DNA from: Topomyia yanbarensis
Taxonomy: Eukaryota > Arthropoda > Insecta > Diptera > Culicidae
Assembly (NCBI RefSeq): GCF_030247195.1
Contig: NC_080671.1
Coordinates: 428,916,539 to 428,980,538, forward strand
Direction of reading: 5' to 3'
Length of the DNA stretch: 64,000 nucleotides
Part shown: piece by piece, positions 27,657-41,037 of the stretch
Position numbering within the stretch: the stretch's first letter is position 1
Layout: each line of letters begins with the position of its first letter
Translations under genes and position numbers: made by a program
Notes under the pieces: generated by a model
Database searches by the model: none
What the model was told of the DNA's origin: nothing
What the model saw: only the letters and a program-made list of their open reading frames with translations

Positions 27657-30235
27657 ATTAGTCAAGAATTAGATTCCTTGCAAATTTATTAATTATTCAC
27701 AATCTGAAACTAATATTCTAGCTCATCGTTATTACCTTAAAATTATTCAGTCGCTAACGCTTCTGATATTTTAAAGATTCAAAACGCCGTAACTAGTTTG
27801 TACCTTCTAGGAAGCGTGGTACTCAAAAACCATAATCCGATAAATTGAAAACACGCAACTTTCCCAATTGACTGCTAGCACCTACCACGCGTTACCAACT
27901 TTAATTGAAACAATTCACGCGAGAAATTTAATCCCCCCTAACGAAGTACGGCACAGCACTGTGTTCGCCTTCGCTCGTCGAATCAAGCCACTTCCCGTGT
28001 AGTTCCTGCCTGAAGGCGCACCCGGAAAAACAAATTCTTACCTCGACAAAACAGTGTACTTGCTTACACCTGTCACGTAATGCTGTTTATCACTTTCCGG
28101 AAGTGCGATGAAATACTATACGTGATGCATGTGTGTGTGAGTGTGTGTGTGAAGAAGAAACTCACCTCCTTCCGAGCATTCGCCCCGCACAAAGAACACG
28201 GTGTAGTGGTAATGAGTTGAAACACCTTCCCCCTCCCCTACCTTCACCTCACGTGCTCTGCCTGCCAAACAGCGGCGAAAATAGCTGACAAGATGCTGCA
28301 GCTTCGCTTCCAGCACCAGGCCAGCATCGTCGTTGTGGCTGAGTCGAATAATGATGAATTGCGCTTCCGTGTGCCGGAACTCTAACTGCGGGACCAGCAA
28401 TTATGTAAGTCGTTCCTGTCGAAGGATGAAGCTAGGGATGCAAGTCGGCGGGTGCACAAAATAGACAAACGTGAATTGTGTTGAAACAGCAAACAGTTCG
28501 GTTACGTAATCCGATTGTGCGGGTAATGAACAACAATATTTTTTCTCTCTCTCTCGACCATTAATGCTAAGTAAACAAAACTAGCACGAAGCGAAATAAA
28601 TTTAGCATATTAGCTGCATTGAATTTCCCGGCCGAATTAAATCGGCCGGCAAAAATTCGCACACATAATATTCACTTTCCATTCTCGCAGCGCTAAAACT
28701 CTTACTAAGTACTACTTAAGTGGTCCCAAACGGCAGTGCCGACTTTGGCAGAACATTTCCCAGCCACATCCCAAGTATGCAAAGTGAATATGAAGTGTTT
28801 CAGTGCTATGTAAAGTTTTGCCTGCTCCTCGTGCCGCGCCGCCTCGAGAGCATTGTCGAATAAAACTTTGGTCAACGGGGCGCGGAGCGGCTTTTTTTCG
28901 CTCCATTCTTGTGTGACTCGAAACTTGCGGTAATAAAATTTTGCCAGTAAGTATGGCATGATATAAGGAAACGGTTTCGTGCGTCCTGGTGTCAACACAT
29001 GTGCCCACAGACAGCAGGACGTGCCGGAATATACATGTGTGTGTGTGTGGGCGAGTGTGCAATAGCTTCCAGGGATGGCAAAAGTTTACCAGCCAATTAA
29101 GTTTTGTAAAAAATTTCGTATTTAACTTTCAGTTTGTATTTGCCACGGGCTGCCCATATCAATTACGCCCATATATGTCGACCTCATCCCTTGGCGCGGG
29201 GTGTCATGTGTAAAGTTTTAGGGTGACCAAGAGTCACAGTTCATTGGTAGCCCTTCGAAAACTGGTAACTCTAGCCGGCAGAGCATCACGATGCGGTGAT
29301 GCAATAGAAACAAGCAAACAAAAACTTAGTTTTTCTCGCTTACTACGTCTTTCTTCTACTCATTATCATTATTCAACCGACGAAGTCTGCTCATTTTCAA
29401 GTGTTAAACAATATAGCAGGAAACGAAAATAAAACTTCCACTCCGTTGTTTCCTTCCTAACATTCCTCCCTTCCACTTGCTGTTGCTGGTTGCCCGAGGG
29501 TCTTGGAACGCAGTTCCGTGAATTCGCTAACTTTCCATCTCCCACGCTCTATCTCTTTCTCGCACTGTCCAACGCTCTCTTTTGTTGTGGGTTGTTGGAT
29601 TTTATTTTTGTAGTTGTAACTTAGTGTCTGAGCTGAGGTAAATAACTATTATAGTCCGGAACAGGGCTCGTGTTGAATTCTGTGTCGCAGAATGGCTGGG
29701 GATATTGTTATTGAAAACAAGTTCACTGTTTCACAGGAATGAAAATGGTCGGTCACCGTTGTTTCCCTTTTTTCAGCCGGTGAAGAGCTGTGCTGGGTGG
29801 GTGGATCGAAATGGAATGGAAATGGGCAACAACATAACGAAATTAATTGCTTTTTTTGAATAGCCGTTGTTTGACAGCCGCCGCCGCATCGGTGTTGCTT
29901 GGGACACTGTCGGATGTGTTGAGACTTTGTTTACAACTTCGAGTACGAGTTTTGCGCCGGCCGCATTGGGAATGGAACAATGAAATGGTGAAAATTGCCC
30001 AAAACTTTTTGATCTGATCATATGAGGATGGACTAAGAAAAATTTATTACGAGTTCCCAACCTTCGCTCATATCAAACTAAAAATAAGATTGCCACGTGT
30101 ACACGTCTGGAAACTCACGCAATCTACTGCAATCTACTTAGAACAGACGCATCTATTGCAAACCGATCAATTCCAGGTCAAATCGCGAATGAAAATGGAT
30201 TTTGGGTTCTGGCCAACTTCTGAAACGTCATCATA
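27657..30235. other. unassigned DNA with GT and TC runs
   Basis: No gene recognised. It holds GT runs at about 28129-28151 and 29036-29049, a TC run near 28543-28554 and a palindromic gccg...cggc hairpin at about 28630-28650. Frames of 60-115 codons occur with no recognisable motifs. Confidence 0.35.
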
Positions 30236-30237
30236 TC

Positions 30238-30391
30238 CCAGAGATAGTATAATGGTTTGTGCATTGGTCCGGAGTCCCAAGGGTTGCAAGTTCGAATCCT
30301 GCCTCTGGGGGAAATTTTTCTCAAATAATTGCTATCGCTTAACTCACCATTTCGATCTGTTTTCCCCGTTGGATACCACCAAAAAAGCCAT
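30238..30391 (+). repeat. tRNA-derived SINE, family A, copy 2
   Basis: Box A TAGTATAATGG at 30245-30255 and box B AGTTCGAATCC at 30289-30299 lie 33 bp apart, as in a tRNA-type pol III promoter. They are followed by a non-tRNA body ending ctgttttccccgttggatac. The tRNA-like part lacks a foldable anticodon arm by eye, so I call a SINE and not a tRNA gene. Confidence 0.85.
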
Positions 30392-30722
30392 AAAAAATGA
30401 GGCATTTACCAACCTGTACTCATTCTGAGGATTAAAAAAATGAAAAATGGAAAAAAATCTATCATTCTTATTTCCTGTTTATTAATCGAGAACTAGAAAA
30501 ATCGTTAGCATACTTCACAAAATAATGAAATAAAATTAATCTCAGTGTATGGCGGTGTTCTTTATCATTTTTAGTTTACATTTATTCTCAGTAAATTTTT
30601 ACAACCATTTTCGTTTTGAGGAATTCGTGTTATTTTGATTATTTTGTCTTTTTTCCTTTTCATCATACTAATTAATTAATTTGTTTCGATTTTGACCAAA
30701 ATGTCAATACCCTTATTTTAGA

Positions 30723-30843
30723 CATTTTGGTGGTATCCAATGGAGAAAATAGATCGAAATGGTGAGTTACACGAAAGCAATTATGTGAAATAAAAATCAT
30801 CCCACTGGCAGGATTCAAACCTGCAACCCATAGGACTTAAAAC
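30723..30843 (-). repeat. tRNA-derived SINE, family A, copy 3 (5'-truncated)
   Basis: On the minus strand, box B GGTTTGAATCCTGCC is followed by the same body as copy 2 (AACTCACCATTTCGATCT) and the ACCACCAAAA end. The head with box A is missing; an A/G-rich tract replaces it. Confidence 0.82.
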
Positions 30844-31130
30844 AAGTAACCTAAAAAAGACAAAATACAAGACAAAAATGAGTAAAGAGACCGATAAGAC
30901 AAAATAGATCACAAAGGCAGAAGAGCAAAGAAGGCAAAAGCCAAAAAAAACAGTCAAAAAAGACAAGAATGACAAAAAAGATTAAAAAAGAAGAAAGATT
31001 AAAAAGGAAGAAGGTAAAAAAAACATAAAACGAAATCCGCAGAAAAATAACAAAAAACACAAGAAGGAAAAGGTCGAGACAAAACACAAAATAGAAAGAC
31101 ATAAACACAAAAAAGACAACACAGTCAAAA
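30844..31130. repeat. A/G-rich low-complexity tract
   Basis: Almost pyrimidine-poor sequence made of irregular gacaaaa/aagaaaaa motifs. The long minus-strand Phe/Leu-rich frames over it are composition artefacts. Confidence 0.8.
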
Positions 31131-31849
31131 GGAAAATTTACAGAAAATCGTATGGACCTTTTAAAAAACCTGTTGTTGATGGAGAAACATAAATAACTTA
31201 TAAAAAGGTCGTAATAAAATAATATAATTGTGTTGTTAAAACAAAATTTAAAATGTCTCTAATTTTAGTACATTTCAGAATTTTTTTGTTATGGGCGTTT
31301 TGATTTAAAATGGCGTTTACAATCATATTCAAAAAAAAAAAATGCAGGAAAACTTTTTATTGAAAGCTTCTCCATAATTCAAATGCTCTGAAAAAATTTC
31401 TTTTACGCCTTTAAAACGATAAACATTAGATTGTTGACATTTTATGGTAAGGCAACGAGAACAACTTATAAAAAGGGCATAATTACACGAATTAACTGTT
31501 TTTGTTGGAGCAAAATTTCAAATATCTCAAAAACTATTGCATTTGGGAATATCTTTGTTAAATATATTGATTTAAAATGACACTTATTCTGTAATAAAAT
31601 TACAGTTTTGTATGCCAATAAGAATAACATTTAAAAACATGTATAAATTTACTGTCAGAAAAAAAATTTACCGATAAGTTCTCCATCAGGCAATAAGTTT
31701 AAAATGTTTCTTTTCTTTTTAGGTTTTATTGACAAAATATAAAAAAATCAAAAAAATGTTTTTTTTTGCAATTTAAATTTTTAACATAAATTTTGGTTTT
31801 TGTGAAAAATGACACAACATTTTTTCAGTGTATATGTTTTTCGGACAGA
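31131..31849. other. unassigned AT-rich DNA
   Basis: Nothing recognised. Confidence 0.4.
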
Positions 31850-31989
31850 AGGTAAATGACTGGGCAATGCGTAATATAGCCCCTCTGGTTCGCCACAGTG
31901 GTCCTTAGCCTCGTGTCCAGTAACTCCTATCCCAACCTCCCCGCGGTGCCAGCTGGGGTACGAGTAACCATAGGAAAGATCGGGTAACC

Positions 31990-33130
31990 AACCCCGGTGG
32001 GACCATGGTCGTATACTGACAGGAAAGGGGGGCTTCTCTTTTCGGAGGGTGTTCCCCATGTTAGGGGCGGCTCAAAACAGCGTCTGTTCTCCATGTTAGG
32101 GGCGGCTGATGTATCGTCCTCGTGTCAGCGTGGGACTCTAAACAGAACTGATGCGATGGTCCTCCAGCGAGACAGGGGGTTTAGGAAGCCGCCCTGGAAA
32201 ACTAACCGTTACGAACAATGCAGAAGATAGTACGAATCGGAACAATCGGCAAAGACCTACGCGAAATAAGGACTACGATTGGAAACTCGGAACATGGAAC
32301 TGCAGGTCACTCTGCTTTCCAGCTTTCGATAGGATAATCTATGACGAACTGCAAACACGCACCTTTGAAATCGTAGCACTGCAGGAGCATTGCTTGACAG
32401 GACAAAAGGTATGGAAAAGCGGGCATCGGGCGGCTACTTTCTACCAGAGCTGTGGCACCACCAACGAGCTGCGAACCGGCTTTGCAGTGCTGGGTAGGAA
32501 GCGTCAACGCGTGATTGGATGGATTCCAATAAACGCAAGGATATGTAAGTTGAGAATCAAAGGCTGTTTCTTCAACTGCAGCATCATCAACGTACACTGC
32601 CCACACGATGGGAGACCCGACGACGAGAAGGAAGCGTTCTATGCGAAGCTGGAGGAGGTGGACGACGGCTGTTCACAACGGGACGTGACAATCGTCATCG
32701 GTGATATGAACGCTCTGGTAGGACGGGAGGTAATGTTTAGACCGGTAATCGGGCCAAACAGCTTGCACACCGTATCGAATGACAACGGCCAACGATGCGT
32801 GAACTTCGCAGCCTCCAGTGGCGTAGTGATACGCACAAAGCCACCTGGAGATCACCTGACCTATGCACCGAAAACCAAATCGATCACGTTCTAATCGCCA
32901 GGCGATTCTTCTCTGGTATCATCAACGTTCGTACGTACCGCAGTGCGAATATAGATTCGGACCATTACCTAGTAGCAGTATGCATGCGCTCAAAACTCTC
33001 GACGGTGTACAACACTCGTCGTAGTCGGACACCAAGGCCCATCATCGCGCAACTTCGGAACGCCGGGGTTGCCCAAGACTACGCTGGAAGCAGCACTACC
33101 CACGGAAGAACAGCTGGGCGCAGCTACTCT
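31990..33130 (+). pseudogene. RTE-type non-LTR element: 5' region and endonuclease
   Basis: From about 32,280 the frame reads KLGTWNCRSL, IVALQEHCLTG, FNCSIINVHCPHDGRPDDEKEAFY, TIVIGDMNALVGRE, and after a frameshift near 32,835 DIHKATWRSPD, NQIDHVLIARRFF and ANIDSDHYLVAV. These are the APE-type endonuclease motifs of the RTE clade (E at LQEH, GDMNA, SDHYL). The style matches mosquito JAM1-like RTE elements as I recall them. The GC-rich stretch at 31,850-32,230 is probably its 5' region. It is broken by at least one frameshift. Confidence 0.85.
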
Positions 33131-34125
33131 TGAAGCCATGTTCAAGAGAGGGAGATCCGTTCCGCCATAGGAAGTACTGCTATAGCGGCACTAGGTACAG
33201 CGATTCCGAATGATAAGTATAAGCAGTTAATAGAAGAGAAGAATGCAGTACGGGCGAGGATACTGCAGCACGGAACGAGCCAGAATGTGGAGCGATACAA
33301 ACAAGCAAACCTTGGTCCTCCGTGGAAAGAAGCGCCAACAGGAGGAACAAGATCGCGAAGCGATGGAACAACTTATCCGCATAAACGACACACGGAAGTT
33401 CTACAAGACGCTGAACAGCTCGCACAAAGGGTACATTCCGCAAGCCGATATGTGCAGGGACTTAGACGGCAACCTTCTTACGAACGAGTGTGAGGTGGTA
33501 ACTGTACTATGACGAGCACCTCAACGGTGAAGCAGCAGAGGACGAAGGCGGTATGGCAACGGATCTTGGAGCACGCGCGAAAGACGATAGCCTGCCGGCC
33601 GCTGATTTCCAAAATGTCACGGTGACGATCGGTCGGCTGAAAAACGACAAAGCTGCCGGTGTAGATCAACTACCCAGCGAGCTATTAACCCTCCGGCACT
33701 CACGCTGTTGTATTTTGTGCAATACCTTCCGAAACTCTAGCGAAATCTTCTTCCAGCACCAGCGGCTGCTCATTCGGGGAGTCATTCGCGCGAGTGCCAG
33801 AGGGTTAAAATACGGTGGCGAAACACTGTCTAGAGGAGGAAATTCTTCCGGAGGAGTGGATGGAGGGTGTCGTTTGCCCAATCTACAAAAAAGAGTGACA
33901 AGTTGGTTTGCTGCAACTACCGCGCGATCACACTACTCTCCCAAATTCTTTGCCGTCCATTGTCACCATCGATCGAGATCAGCTATGGCTGGTAATGCAC
34001 GAGATGGTTTTCCGGATAAACTAACACGATTAGTCAAAGCGACGATGGATCGGGTGATGTGCGTTGTTCGAGTATCAGGGACACTCTCGAGTCCCTCCTA
34101 CACGAAAAAAACCCAGGTAGTTAAG
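33131..34125 (+). pseudogene. RTE-type non-LTR element: linker and RT start, truncated
   Basis: The linker shows KQLIEEKNAVRARILQH, RKKRQQEEQDREAMEQLIR and YKTLNSSHKGYIPQADMCRDLDG in shifting frames. RT begins GRLKNDKAAGVDQLPSELL at about 33,640-33,690 and continues after the inserted MITE as KYGGETL, then a [27 protein letters not shown]-like stretch in another frame, and KLTRLVKATMDRVMCVVRVSG near 34,020-34,085. The catalytic box is never reached. The element ends at a satellite, so it is 3'-truncated or recombined. Confidence 0.82.
33689..33804. mobile_element. 116-bp TTAA-flanked MITE inside the RTE element
   Basis: The ends CCCTCCGGCACTCACG and (reverse complement) CCCTCTGGCACTCGCG are inverted repeats, with TTAA on both sides (33685-33688, 33805-33808). 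TTAA duplication and CCC termini are piggyBac-superfamily hallmarks. Removing the element and one TTAA leaves the RTE frame reading ...PSELLKYGGETL..., the expected uninterrupted protein. Confidence 0.92.
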
Positions 34126-34129
34126 TAAA

Positions 34130-35515
34130 CGTAGCATCTTTAAACTTCCAAACGCGGTCTCAAACATTAACCCACCACTCGCGCGATCATGAAACGGTCA
34201 CGTCCGGAAGTCTTACCTCGACCCTAGCAATCTGGACCAATGTCTTCAGTTGAACCAACCAAAAAAGTGACGCTCATATTCACAAAACAACACGTTCCAT
34301 GGTGACATGAACTGGAACTCTAGTGATATGGGGAAATGGACTCTCTTCTACCATCTGTACCATACACTAAAAATTAAGCATCAGACCTACGGTTCGCGCG
34401 CGATAAAAAAGGATTCACACTACATCATTATAAAATTGAAATTATGCACGCAATGTCACATACACGTGACAAACACGTTAATATACAAATGCTTGAGCCC
34501 TTCGCGACCATCAACGGCACCTACACCCGCGATCTCATAAACAATATAATATCCCGGTGATAAAGTGAATGTCTCAGCTCCTACAAATTCTCAAATACGG
34601 TCTCAAGCGTAATCCTAAAAACTCCCGCGGTCACACGATTATGAATCGGTCACTTCCGGATGTTTCTATCCTTGATATCAGCAGACTGGTCCATGCCTTC
34701 CATTGGGTCAATTAAAAAAAGAAAGCTCTCATATCCACTGGACACCACGTTACATGGCGGCATGACCGAGGACTCTGGTGATATGGGGTAACTTACTCCC
34801 TGTCAGTGAATGTGAATTGTACACCGAAAACTAACTATCAGAATGAAGGTCAGCGTGATCATCCAAGAACGCACGCGTATATAGGAATGGTCATACGGGG
34901 ACAAAATCCAGTCTTGTACACGCGAAGTCACATGAACGCGAGCACACGGGACAAACACGTTAACATACGAACGCTTAAGCCCTTCGCGACGTAAACTTAA
35001 TAACACCCCGGTAATAAGGAGAACGTTTTAGCTCTCACGAAGTTTCAAACACCGTCTCAAACACGAACCTACAAACGTCCGTTTTCGCGCGCTCATGGAT
35101 CGGTCACGTCCGGAAACCATTACTCTCTTACTCTCTGTCCTAATAACTTAGGTTCATACATTCAGTAGGACCAAAAAAAAAAAAAAAGCACGATCCACTA
35201 GACAACACATTCCATGGATACATCACCGGGCACTCTAGTGATATGGAAGATCTCACACTCTTTTAGCATCTTAGCAGTACACCAAAAAATAAAGTATTAG
35301 ACTCACGGTCCGCGCACGATTATCCAAGAACGCACTCGAATATGCGAAAGACACACGGTTATAGAAAAGAATTTATAAACGCGAAGTTACATACACGTTA
35401 GCACACGCGACATACAAACGCACACGCGATCGAACACGTTAACGTACAAACGCTCGAGCCCTTCGCGATGATACACGTGATCGCGAGTCTCTACGCACGC
35501 ACATACCTGAACCGT
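34130..35515. repeat. ~450-480-bp satellite, three tandem units
   Basis: Landmarks recur in order: cggtcacgtccgga at 34195, 34647 and 35101, and cccttcgcga at 34498, 34980 and 35459. Each unit also has gtctcaa, tctagtgatatgg, and acacgttaa followed by acgct. Units are diverged with indels. The array is rich in CG dinucleotides (acg, gcgcga), unlike the surrounding AT-rich DNA. Confidence 0.88.
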
Positions 35516-36289
35516 ACAATGAATATCACATTCAGAATCACGGCCCGCTACAATTGGTCCAAAGCAGTGCTTTAGTGGGCGACATTGCCTGTGTCGTCTG
35601 CAAATTGTAGTATGTGATTCTGACGGGGAGCCCTTCCGAAAACCTAGCTCTACAGCTCCAGTAGGACAACTCTCGAAAAAAATGAAACTTTGAAAAAAAA
35701 TGTATTCCGCAAAAAAAAAGTTTCAATTATATTTTGTTGGAAAATGCTGGAAAAAATGTGGAAGAAATTGAATATTTGGTTGTAAATCTGACAAGAGGAA
35801 ATTCAATTTGAGAATTTCGATTTAGTCTTGCCAAACTCAAACATTTACTTCCCGACCACGTCAAATCAGGTTAAACATTGAAATATTTAAGATTGCTAGT
35901 AACCCATATGACACAAAATGGAAAAAGAAAGGGGAAGGATTTGAGCCGGGGCGGCTGCTACGAACATGAAGGGAGAGGGAGTGATTGTGTAAAATTTTCC
36001 CTTCATCCTTTTATATTGTGCAATATTGCACCTGGTACTTCTTTGCCATGACCAGTACGGTAATAGTCGCGGTTAGTCACGGTTAGTTGGCAACTAACCA
36101 GCTCCTGGAACCGGAAAAAAAATTTTTGGGCCAAAAAAAAATTCTGTTGGCCTTATTATTCTGGAAGACAAATTTAATGATCCCTATGCTCATAAAAAAC
36201 ATCCAGATAATTGGAATTTTGTGAATCTATTCAAACTCATTGGGTATTGTCAAATTCCCTGACACGCTTGTTCGATATTTTCATAACTC
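35516..36289. other. unassigned DNA
   Basis: No gene seen; A-rich runs near 35,690-35,720 and 36,115-36,140. Confidence 0.4.
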
Positions 36290-37267
<978 letters not shown>

Positions 37268-37339
37268 CCTTATCTTCGGTATACACCGTACAGACGCAAT
37301 TTAAAACTATATATTTCTTATTAATATCTTATATCTATG

Positions 37340-38226
37340 CTTGGAAATGTTAAAATCATACACTGAAGAAGCTTCGTTAAATCTGCGGCAACATCTTTCC
37401 AGTGGATTATTTTGTCCATATGAAGTACGGTGTCTAGGGATCCACAACAGAGTGGGGTTTCGGAGAACACGAGGAGGCGCATACAAATTAACGCCCGAGA
37501 GAAGATCGGGACTGTCGATATTACCTGACAGCAAGTCGAAAACAAAAACTCTTTACAGGAAGATACGGCGAGTCGCCAGAGTCTGCAGACCGAGTAGCAT
37601 ACATCTATCGGCATAAGGAGGCAACACAACTGGATCATTCCATGGAAGTTTCCTGAGGGCGAATCGCACAAAACATCTTTGTATACGCTCTAGTCGGTCA
37701 ATTTGAACGGCATGGTATGGTGCCCACACTTGCACAGCATACTCCAGAACACTTCTGATCAGGGCACAGTAGAGTGCTTTTAGTGCGTAGAAATCATCGA
37801 AGTCCGCCGTGTTCCGCTTTAAGAAGCCCAGCATTCCGAAAGCCTTAGAAGTTGTCGCGGTGATATGGTCGGAAAAGCTCAACTTCCTATCGAAGAGCAC
37901 TCCCAAGTCACGGATCGAGTCGACGCTTTCAATTGTTCTACCTTTCAGGCTGAATTCATAACGTCCTGGAGTAAGCAAGCGTCCGAAACTGATTACTTTG
38001 CATTTATTAACGTTGACTTCCATTCCGTTAAGCGTGCACCATTCTTGAATAGTACAGATATCTTCTTGAAGCGCTACGGCGTCAAGTGCAGAAGCGATAG
38101 TTCGGAAGATTTTGAGATCGTCCGCGTACAGCAATTTCCCAGACTTGATCCGACTACAGATATCGTTAATAAACAGGATAAAAATAAGCGGGCCCAGATG
38201 ACTGCCTTGCGGGACACCTGAATGTG
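37340..38226 (-). pseudogene. CR1-A ORF2, C-terminal part (RT palm end and thumb)
   Basis: Minus strand from about 38,226 reads SGVPQGSHLGPLIFILFINDI, then GKLLYADDLKIFRTIAS with an intact YADD catalytic box (about 38,130), EWCTLNGMEVNVNKCKVISF, IRDLGVLFDRKLSFSDHI, ALYCALIRSVLEYAVQVWAPY and a C-terminal RRIFLF... stretch after another shift near 37,560-37,600. It is the continuation of the ORF2 that ends by frameshift at about 38,166-38,230. The catalytic residues are kept, so the copy is young or recently disabled. Confidence 0.85.
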
Positions 38227-40283
38227 CTTGAACGCGTGTTTTTTATACTCACGAATGCCGAGCGATCGGAAAGATACGACTGCAACCAGTTAGTCAACCA
38301 GGTGGGAAATCCCAAACGCTTTAATTTCAAGATTGCGATGTTGTGCGGTACTTTGTCGAAAGCTTTTGAGAAATCGACGTAAATTGCGTCCACCTGATGA
38401 CGCTTCTCGACGGCGGGAAACAACTTAGAAGTGTAGGCTATCAGGTTAGAAGTTGTTGATCGTTTTGTGACAAACCCGTGTTGATACTCCGAGATAATGT
38501 GGGATGCAGCTGCATACGTGACGTTGTAGACCAGCTTTTCGAGAACTTTGGAGAGACAGTTTAATAATGAGATACCTCTGTAATTTTCGACGTTGTGAAT
38601 ATTTCCAGCCTTGTGAATGGGAACGATAGCAGCTTCTTTCCAGGAGATAGGAAAAATGCCTTCAGCGAGAGAGCGATTGAAAATGATACATACCGGAAGA
38701 GACAGCACGTGGGCGCAGCTTTTTATAAATTGGGGCGAGAGATGATCGGGGCCAGGCCGTTTCAACGAATCAACAGCAGTCAGAGCCTTCAAGACGTCAG
38801 CTCGGCTTACAGTGGGACGGGGGAGATTTATGTTGTACGATGGTAATGTTTCCAAATACTCTTCCGAAGGGACGGTATAGTCGCTTCTAAACACTCCGCG
38901 AAAGAAATCAGCAAACAAATTTACGGTATCAGCTGGAGATTGCGCGCTTGCGTTTCCAAGGAAAACGTCAGTGGAAGTACTACCAGATCGTTTTCTGCTG
39001 CTAACGAATTTCCAAAATGTTGCGGGGTTATCGCGAAGGCTATTTTGCACATGATTCAAATACTCACGAAAAGCGGAATTCCGGGCCGTTTCGTATTGCA
39101 GCTCTATCCGTCGAAGAGTAACTTTGTTTTCGTCTGACTTATGGCGGAAATACCGCTTGCGTTGTTTTCGCAGTGCATTACGCAAACGGCGAATCTCAGC
39201 GTTCCACCATGGAAATTTGAAATCCACCCTCCTGTTGACTCGTTTCAGTGGAACCTTTAGGCGGAGTATGTCATATACTTTGCCATAAAACAGCGCGACT
39301 GCTTCGTCAAGCTCATTACAACACATTAAGTCGGTCCAGTCGACAGTGGCAATTAGTGCGGAGATTTCGTCAAAGTTGCAACGGTTAAAGTCAAAATCAA
39401 GCTCGTCAATCGAATGAAATGAATCATCTCCAGTGTTGGTACGTACATCTAGCCGCAGGACAAACGGTTTGTGGTGAGGATCGACTTTGAGAATAGCAGT
39501 CGGAGGTTCAAGCAGCTCTACGATATCCGTGTTGTTTACGAATGCAAGATCGAGGATCCTCCCGTTCACATTCGTCAATGAGCAGATCTGGTACAGACCG
39601 CCTGCAACCATAGACTCCGTTACAGCTATTTCTTGTTCCGAAGAGGCATTAATGGGTAGGTAACATTTTAGATCATTATCGAGCGACCACTGAAGGCGTG
39701 GAAGATTGTAGTCTCCAAAGACGAGAGCAGTGTCGGTGCTGCCAGCATTGTCTAGAATTGTTTGAACGGCATTAGCGTGCGCGTGATACAAATCCGGATC
39801 TCTATTTGGCCTGAGATAAACACAGCTAATATATACAGATTGATTCGGGAGCGCGATACGCACGGCGATTTGCTCCAGGCGTTCAATTCCAGATACGCTT
39901 AGCTGCGAGCCTACGAGGTTGTTCTTTACCGCTATTAGGACGCCACCGCCTCGACGCAGAAGACTGGTTGTTGAGTTGCGGTCGCAGCGATATATTACGT
40001 AGTTTGACGAGAGCTCAGCGTTTAATATGTCTTCGCGCAGCCAGGTTTCCGTAAGGACAATGACGTCGTAGTCACTAGAAGAGAGCGCTAGATGGAATTC
40101 TTGTGTTTTCGTTCTCATTCCTCGCACGTTCTGGTAGTAAACGGAAATAAACTGCTCGGAATGTGCGGTAACTTCGGGAACAGGCAATACAGGATGTGAA
40201 ACAGGCGATGTAACTAGTTGGGAGGAGGGTGAAGAGCAGTGGAAGTAGTCATTGTTGCTGAGTCGGGCGCATTCGGTTTCCAA
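38227..40283 (-). pseudogene. CR1-A ORF2, endonuclease and RT N-terminal part
   Basis: About 685 residues in one frame. Endonuclease: ISVYYQNVRGMRTK, YDVIVLTETWLRED, GGGVLIAVKNN, ALVFGDYNLP, NGRILDLAFVN and DPHHKPFVL (His box). RT: WKEAAIVPIHKAGNIHNVENYRGISLLN, EYQHGFVTKRSTTSNL, QVDAIYVDFSKAFDKVPH (catalytic Asp of motif A). A frameshift near 38,225 separates this from the YADD part. There is no ATG at the beginning of the open frame (it opens at 40,283, overlapping ORF1 by ~35 nt); the first internal Met is at the YYQNVRGM box. The start is therefore uncertain. Confidence 0.88.
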
Positions 40284-41037
40284 AAAACCTTTCTGGAATC
40301 CGACTTCTCTTCAAACTCACGATAAGCAATGCCAACTGCCATGTAGATGCCGTCATAGCCTTTTCTTTGAGATCCGTGGGCATGCCAACTTTGTAGGAGA
40401 CAAAATTCAGCGTTCTAGGATCTCTGCCACGAGGGACCAACTTGACGACAGTGATGTTCGAATTTCCGAGTTTATCCGCAGCTAGTTTGGTGACGCTTTC
40501 ATCAGGGACATCGGGCGAAATTCCTGACAGGTACAACCAAAACTTTTTATCTTCACGATTCACAGCGATAGATGGTGTCAATGAGTCGGCGGCATCAGTA
40601 CCACGTAGCAGCTTAGAAGGATTGGAGCCTGTATCATCGTTGTCTCTCTTTCTTTTAGCAGAATTAAAGGAAAATTGTCGCGGTCCAGGAATCGGCGTTT
40701 TTGGTACAGCGTCTATCAACGTTTTGAAGTTGGTCCGAATTTCTACCTTTAATTCCTCCAGTATGTCGTTGCGAATGGAATTTTTAAGCTCCTCGATCAC
40801 CATTTGGTTTGCGGACTCAACGGACACTAATGCGTTACGAAAACGTGCTTTGTCCATGATATTTTTGCAGGTGTTACACATCCAAAATAAGTTAGACTTG
40901 TTAATAACAGCGGCAAATAATTCGTCGTTTAGTCCGCAACATTTTGCGCAAAATGACGAAGAGCAAAAACCGCCACATTTTACAGCATTACGACCATCGG
41001 AAAATTTATCAGTACAACTCTCACAAAATCCAGGCAT
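40249..41037 (-). CDS. CR1-A ORF1 protein with PHD-like finger
   Basis: About 262 residues from ATG at 41,037, chosen because the zinc finger begins right after it (MPGFCESC). Residues 5-70 hold CxxC ... KCGGFC ... FCAKCCGL ... FWMCNTC, a PHD-like Cys-rich finger as in CR1/T1 ORF1 proteins. Then comes a helical stretch, a basic AKRKRDNDD signal, and a FWLYLSGISPDVPDESVTKL ... RTLNFVSYKVGMP domain resembling an RRM-like fold. It is presumed to be an RNA-binding chaperone. The stop overlaps the beginning of the ORF2 frame. The frame is intact. Confidence 0.82.
   Translation of the reverse strand: MPGFCESCTDKFSDGRNAVKCGGFCSSSFCAKCCGLNDELFAAVINKSNLFWMCNTCKNIMDKARFRNALVSVESANQMVIEELKNSIRNDILEELKVEIRTNFKTLIDAVPKTPIPGPRQFSFNSAKRKRDNDDTGSNPSKLLRGTDAADSLTPSIAVNREDKKFWLYLSGISPDVPDESVTKLAADKLGNSNITVVKLVPRGRDPRTLNFVSYKVGMPTDLKEKAMTASTWQLALLIVSLKRSRIPERFFGNRMRPTQQQ

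Noticed and set aside
28630..28652. Hairpin gccggccgaattaaatcggc as a terminator
   Set aside because: There is no bacterial-type transcription unit here; it is a chance palindrome in eukaryotic DNA.
30250..30320. tRNA gene call from box A and box B
   Set aside because: The same sequence recurs four times with a shared non-tRNA body, and a clover-leaf with a clear anticodon arm was not seen; SINE fits better.
30781..31108. Minus-strand Phe/Leu-rich membrane-like frames
   Set aside because: They arise from an A/G-rich low-complexity tract.
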